From Arthrobacter sp. UKPF54-2 (lineage in GTDB: Bacteria; Actinomycetota; Actinomycetes; Actinomycetales; Micrococcaceae): 64,000 nucleotides of DNA. A program made the translations under genes and the position numbers. How positions within the stretch are numbered: the first letter of the stretch is position 1; every line of letters starts with the position of its first letter. Positions 60,185-64,000 of the stretch are shown here, piece after piece. Under the pieces are notes generated by a model. That model was given only the letters and a program-made list of their open reading frames with translations, made no database searches and was not told the DNA's origin. The DNA is taken from positions 2,170,001 through 2,234,000 of the forward strand of contig NZ_CP040174.1 of the NCBI RefSeq assembly GCF_007858535.1, written 5' to 3'.

Positions 60185-61534
60185 CTAGGCCGTTTCCCGG
60201 CCGCTTTCGACGGCGGGAAGCGCGCTGTGGTCGACCGGGCACTGCGCCTCGGTCCCTGCCGCCGCGCTGCGGGCTGCCGGCTGTTCGACCGTGATGCCGT
60301 AGACGGCTTCCAGGCCGGCCACGTAGTCGTCTTGCTGGCCGTTTGCGGCGAGTTCGCGGGCGCGGACGGTGGGAATGTGCAGCAGCTGCTTGACCATCCG
60401 GCGCAGCGCGAACTCGACTTCCTCGGCCGCCGCGGTGCAGCCGTGCCGGGCGCGCACCTTTTCCATCTCGGCGTCGAGCACGTCCATGGTGTGGCGGCGC
60501 AGGGCCACGATCGCCGAATCCACCGAGCGCGCCTCGCGTTCCTGCTCAAAGGCGGTGGCGGCGCCGTCGACGATGCCGCTTGCCTGGTTCAGGGACTCCG
60601 CCTGCTCCTGCGGGGCGGCCAGCCGGACGGATTCGAGCGTCAGCAGCTCGACGCCGTCGAGCTCGGCCACGGCCGGGTCGAAATCGTGGGTCAGGGCCAG
60701 GTCGATCGCGATCAGCGGCTGCGGCGACGCGGAACGGATCCGGGCCAGTTCGGCGGCCTCGACCCGGTTGTCGGAGCCGCTGCAGCCGATCATCACGTCG
60801 GCGGCCGCGACGGCGTCCGGCAGCGAGTCGCTGTCCAGGGCGGTGCCGCCGCGGGTGGCGACGAAGCCGGCGGCGCGGCCGGAGGAGGAGAAAACGGAGA
60901 TGTCGGTGCAGCCGCGTTCGCGCAGCAGCGACATGGTGGCGCCGGCGTAGGCACCGGTGCCGAAGACGACGGCCTTCTTGCTGGACCAGTCGGGGTTCTC
61001 GGACAGGTCGGTCGCGAGGTCCAGGGCGACGGAGACGATGGACAGCCCGCGCGAGCCGAGCGCTGTCTGCGCGCCGACGTCCTTGGCGGTCTTCGAGGCG
61101 GCCTGGAAGAGCCGGACCAGGCCGGAGCTGGCGGTGCCCTCGTGCTGGGCGGTGATCAGGGCGCGCCGGACCTGGCCGGCGATTTCGCGTTCCCCGACGA
61201 CGGCGGAGTCCAGGCCGGAGCTGACGGCGAACAGGTGCCGGGTGACGTCCGGGCCGGTGCGCGTATTAAAGGAGCGGGAGACGAGCTGCTCGTTCAGGCC
61301 GCTGGCGCCGCTGATCTGGGAGACCAGGGCGGCGCGGGCCGCCTCGACGTCGTCCGGGTGCGGGGCTTCGCCGTAGATCTCGAAGCGGTTGCAGGTGGCA
61401 AGGACAACGGCACCCGCCACGGCCGGCGATCCGGCGAGGGCGGATGTGGCAAGCCCCGAAGCGCCGGTGCTCAGTTGAGCAACGGTCTCGAGGTCGATGT
61501 CGGCGTGTGTAGCCACCAATGAGAAAAGAACCAC
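60185..61534 (-). CDS. hemA: Glutamyl-tRNA reductase HemA
   Basis: A 449-residue NADPH enzyme reducing glutamyl-tRNA to glutamate-1-semialdehyde, the first committed tetrapyrrole step. The catalytic Cys is in [11 protein letters not shown] near residue 48, and [37 protein letters not shown] and [19 protein letters not shown] are the expected catalytic and NADPH motifs. The GTG start gives [18 protein letters not shown]; a TATGAT box lies about nine bases upstream. The C-terminal 35 residues are an unusual low-complexity tail. Divergent from hemE. Confidence 0.93.
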   Translation of the reverse strand: MVLFSLVATHADIDLETVAQLSTGASGLATSALAGSPAVAGAVVLATCNRFEIYGEAPHPDDVEAARAALVSQISGASGLNEQLVSRSFNTRTGPDVTRHLFAVSSGLDSAVVGEREIAGQVRRALITAQHEGTASSGLVRLFQAASKTAKDVGAQTALGSRGLSIVSVALDLATDLSENPDWSSKKAVVFGTGAYAGATMSLLRERGCTDISVFSSSGRAAGFVATRGGTALDSDSLPDAVAAADVMIGCSGSDNRVEAAELARIRSASPQPLIAIDLALTHDFDPAVAELDGVELLTLESVRLAAPQEQAESLNQASGIVDGAATAFEQEREARSVDSAIVALRRHTMDVLDAEMEKVRARHGCTAAAEEVEFALRRMVKQLLHIPTVRARELAANGQQDDYVAGLEAVYGITVEQPAARSAAAGTEAQCPVDHSALPAVESGRETA

Positions 61535-61692
61535 AGCAGGACAATCATAGCTTTTTCGCGTCCGTGTAGAACAACTACCGGGCGTGGGACTGCCCACCCC
61601 GGGCTGTGATTCCCGCCACGACGGGGCCCGCAGGGCCGCAGCTGACAGGTTGTCGTTATCTTTTGGGGCTAATTTTCGGCACAATCAAAGGC
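61535..61692. promoter_or_regulatory. hemA/hemE divergent promoter region
   Basis: 158 bp. Toward hemA, TATGAT is at 61544-61549 on the minus strand. Toward hemE there is TTGTCG near 61650 as a -35 candidate and an AT-richer stretch, but the -10 is unclear. No haem-regulator site was recognised. Confidence 0.4.
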
Positions 61693-62826
61693 ATGACTCC
61701 TAGCGCTGCGGCAATGAACGGCACGGCCACTGACGGCACGGCAACCGACGGCACGGCACCGATCAGCCTCGACGCCGGCCACCCCCTGATGGACGGCCGC
61801 ACCGCCGACTCGCCGCTGATCACGGCCTACCGTGGCGGCAAGCCCTCCCGGCGCCCCGTCTGGTTCATGCGACAGGCCGGCCGCTCACTCCCGGAATACC
61901 TCAAGGTCCGTGAAGGCGTGGCCATGCTGGACTCCTGCCTGCGCCCCGAACTCGCCTCGGAGATCACCCTCCAGCCCGTGCGCCGGCACGACGTGGACGC
62001 CGCCATCTTCTTCTCCGACATCGTTATCCCGCTCAAGCTGGCCGGCGTCGGCGTGGACATCGTCCCCGGCGTCGGTCCGGTGCTGGAGAAGCCGGTGCGC
62101 ACCGCCGCTGACGCCGCCGCCCTGCCGCAGCTGACCTGGGAGGCCCTGGAACCGATCCGCGAAGCCGTGCGGCTGACCGTGGCCGAACTCGGCAGCACCC
62201 CGCTGATCGGTTTCGCCGGCGCGCCGTTCACCCTCGCCGCGTACATGGTCGAGGGCAAGCCCTCCCGCGACCACCTCGGCCCGCGCACCATGATGCACGC
62301 CGACCCCGAGACCTGGACCGCGCTGGCCAACTGGGCCGCCGACGCCTCCGGCCTGTTCCTGCGTGCGCAGCTCGAGGCCGGCGCCTCCGCCGGGCAGCTC
62401 TTCGACTCCTGGGCCGGCTCCCTCGGCCTGGCCGACTACACCCGCTTTGTGGCCCCCGCGTCCGCCCGCGCCCTGGACCACGTCCGGCACCTCGGCGCCC
62501 CGCTGATCCACTTCGGCACCGGCACCTCCGAACTGCTCGTCGCCATGCGCGACGTCGGCGTCGACGTCGTCGGTGTGGACTACCGGCTGCCGCTGGACGA
62601 GGCCAACCGCCGGCTCGGCGGCACCGTGCCGCTGCAGGGCAACATCGACCCGGCGCTGCTGTCCGCGCCGTGGGAGATCCTCGAAGCCCATGTCCGTGAG
62701 GTCATTGCCGCCGGCGCCTCGGCCCCCGGGCACGTCCTGAACCTCGGCCACGGTGTGCCCCCGGAAACTGACGCGGCGGTCCTGACCCGCGTGGTGGAAC
62801 TGATCCACTCCATCTCCCCGGAGTAG
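61693..62826 (+). CDS. hemE: Uroporphyrinogen decarboxylase HemE
   Basis: A 377-residue TIM-barrel enzyme removing four carboxyls from uroporphyrinogen III. The signatures RPVWFMRQAGRSLPEY (about 55-70) and GFAGAPFTLAAYMVEG are present, with the catalytic Asp in FFSDIVIPLKLAGVGV. The first 30 residues are a Thr/Asp/Gly-rich extension with a repeated TATDG unit, so Met8 is an alternative start. hemY follows six bases after the stop, probably the same operon. Confidence 0.95.
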   Translation: MTPSAAAMNGTATDGTATDGTAPISLDAGHPLMDGRTADSPLITAYRGGKPSRRPVWFMRQAGRSLPEYLKVREGVAMLDSCLRPELASEITLQPVRRHDVDAAIFFSDIVIPLKLAGVGVDIVPGVGPVLEKPVRTAADAAALPQLTWEALEPIREAVRLTVAELGSTPLIGFAGAPFTLAAYMVEGKPSRDHLGPRTMMHADPETWTALANWAADASGLFLRAQLEAGASAGQLFDSWAGSLGLADYTRFVAPASARALDHVRHLGAPLIHFGTGTSELLVAMRDVGVDVVGVDYRLPLDEANRRLGGTVPLQGNIDPALLSAPWEILEAHVREVIAAGASAPGHVLNLGHGVPPETDAAVLTRVVELIHSISPE

Positions 62827-62832
62827 ACCCCC

Positions 62833-64000
62833 ATGGCCACCGACCCTGACGCCGCTGGACGTTCCGCGGCCGCCGTTGCGCCGACCGCGGTGGTGGTGGG
62901 CGGGGGCATCTCCGGCCTGCTCGCCGCAAGGGAGCTGGCCCGGGCGGGCGTCCGGACCACGGTGCTGGAAGCCTCCGGGGCCTGGGGCGGCTGCGTGGGC
63001 AGCCACGTCGTAGCCGGCCTGACCCTGGACAGCGGCGCCGAATCCTTCGCCACCCGCTCCGCGGCGGTGGCCGGCCTCGCGGGGGAACTGGGCCTCGGCG
63101 CGCGGATCGTCCAGCCGAACCCCGGCGGCGCCTGGGTCCAGCTGCCCGAAGGTCCCCGCGAGCTGCCGAAGACCGGTGTGCTGGGGATCCCGGCCAACCC
63201 CTGGGACCCTGAGGTCCGGCGCTCCCTCGGCCTGATCGGATCCCTGCGCGCCTCGCTCGACGCCCTGCTGCCGGCTTCCGTGGGGACGGCAGCGGACGCC
63301 ACCAGCGTCGCCGACCTGGTCCGGGCCCGGATGGGCAGGCGGGTGCTGGAGCGGCTCGTCGCGCCCGTGGTCGGCGGCGTGCACTCGGCCGACCCCGCCC
63401 TGCTGGACGTGGACATGGTGGCGCCCGGCCTGCGCACCGGCCTCCGCACCCACGGCTCCCTCGCCGCCGCCGTCGCCGCACAGCGCCGCGGCGCCACTGT
63501 CGGCCCGGCCCGCCAGGGCGCCCCGCAGCCGGGACTGCAGAAAGCCGGCTCCGCCGTCGCCGGCCTCCGCGGCGGCATGCACACCCTTGTCAGCGCTCTC
63601 CTGGCCGAACTGCGCGGCCTTGACGTGACCCTGCTCAGCGGCACGCGCGCCGACGCGGTGCAGCGCATCCCGGGCGGCTGGCGCGTCACCGCCGGGGGAG
63701 GACGGTTCGACGCCGGGCGGCTGGTGGTCGCGGTGGAGGGCCCGGCCGCCGTCGGCCTGCTCGCCGGCACCATCCCCGCCCTGGCCGCCCTCCGCCCCGA
63801 CGCCGGTCCCGACGTGCGGCTGGTGACCCTGGTCCTGGACCAACCCGCCCTCGACGCGGCGCCCCGCGGCACGGGCGTGCTGGTGGCCCCGCAGAGCCCC
63901 GGCGTGCGCGCCAAAGCCCTCACCCACGCGACCGCGAAGTGGGCTTGGCTGGCCGAGCGCACGGCACCGGGACGGCATGTGCTCCGCCTGTCCTACGGCC
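62833..64000 (+). CDS. hemY: Protoporphyrinogen/coproporphyrinogen III oxidase HemY, truncated by the window edge
   Basis: The first 389 codons of an FAD oxidase; the frame is open to the end of the window. The dinucleotide-binding motif VVVGGGISGLLAARELARAG is at about 20-39 (Gly23, Gly25, Gly28), and AWGGCVGSHVVAGLTLDSGA and VVGGVHSADPALLDVDMVAP are typical of HemY/HemG-like oxidases. In actinobacteria this protein usually acts in the coproporphyrin-dependent haem route. It follows hemE closely. The final 80-100 residues of a normal-length protein are missing. Confidence 0.92.
   Translation, partial: MATDPDAAGRSAAAVAPTAVVVGGGISGLLAARELARAGVRTTVLEASGAWGGCVGSHVVAGLTLDSGAESFATRSAAVAGLAGELGLGARIVQPNPGGAWVQLPEGPRELPKTGVLGIPANPWDPEVRRSLGLIGSLRASLDALLPASVGTAADATSVADLVRARMGRRVLERLVAPVVGGVHSADPALLDVDMVAPGLRTGLRTHGSLAAAVAAQRRGATVGPARQGAPQPGLQKAGSAVAGLRGGMHTLVSALLAELRGLDVTLLSGTRADAVQRIPGGWRVTAGGGRFDAGRLVVAVEGPAAVGLLAGTIPALAALRPDAGPDVRLVTLVLDQPALDAAPRGTGVLVAPQSPGVRAKALTHATAKWAWLAERTAPGRHVLRLSYG

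Overview
The window is very GC-rich and densely coded, and looks like chromosome of a Micrococcaceae actinobacterium (Arthrobacter/Pseudarthrobacter type). Evidence: actinobacterial marker families (DUF3090, DUF3107, DUF3117, MiaE-like ferritin fold, MoeZ), the tetrahydrodipicolinate N-succinyltransferase branch of lysine synthesis, a gluABCD glutamate transporter, many GTG starts, and blocks that match known actinobacterial gene order (dapD-dapE-LOG-DivIVA-DUF3117-methyltransferase/sigE-anti-sigma-tatB-mrp, and DEAD helicase-MiaE-like-DUF3107-TetR-moeZ). No rRNA, tRNA, prophage, insertion sequence or CRISPR array was seen. Genus is inferred from memory of gene order, not from a search. Layout: 1-3.5 kb holds the end of a DUF3090/histidine-phosphatase pair and a permease-ATPase-TetR exporter operon with a putative double TetR operator. 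3.9-17 kb holds two tandem complete Opp/Dpp-type peptide importers, each with a lipoprotein, two permeases and a fused two-domain ATPase; both binding-protein leaders carry a CRP/GlxR-like 16-mer at almost the same distance from the start codon. 17-20.6 kb has an SGNH lipoprotein, typA and a small membrane protein. 20.58-22.0 kb is the most unusual part: a winged-helix/DUF559 nuclease-like gene bracketed by arrays of the near-palindrome GGACATGCCC/GGGCATGTCC, with 13-bp perfect inverted ends. 22-30 kb has ferredoxin, dapC, citrate synthase, TetR, dapD and dapE. 30.0-30.14 kb is an AAGGCCCC minisatellite followed by a convergent terminator. 30.2-33.5 kb is gluABCD. 33.7-44 kb is the conserved LOG/DivIVA/mannosyltransferase/DUF3117 and sigE/anti-sigma/tatB/mrp/DUF1003/MgtE-N block. 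44-52.4 kb holds aminopeptidase P, PHP phosphoesterase, MarC, an orphan DNA methyltransferase, a DEAD-box helicase, an RNB ribonuclease and a MiaE-like protein. 52.4-55.6 kb is thiamine synthesis (thiE divergent from a TPP-riboswitch-led thiO-thiS-thiG operon). 55.7-60.1 kb contains YCII and glyoxalase-fold proteins, DUF3107, TetR, moeZ and an SDR. 60.2-64 kb is haem synthesis: hemA divergent from hemE-hemY, the last gene running off the window. How genes work together: dapC, dapD and dapE supply three consecutive late steps of meso-diaminopimelate synthesis; the importers bring in peptides and glutamate; thiOSG with MoeZ can form the thiazole sulfur relay; hemA, hemE and hemY belong to one tetrapyrrole route. 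At least sixteen genes share the pattern of a TAnnnT-like -10 box 5-7 nt before the start codon with no room for a Shine-Dalgarno site, so much of the window is probably expressed as leaderless mRNA.
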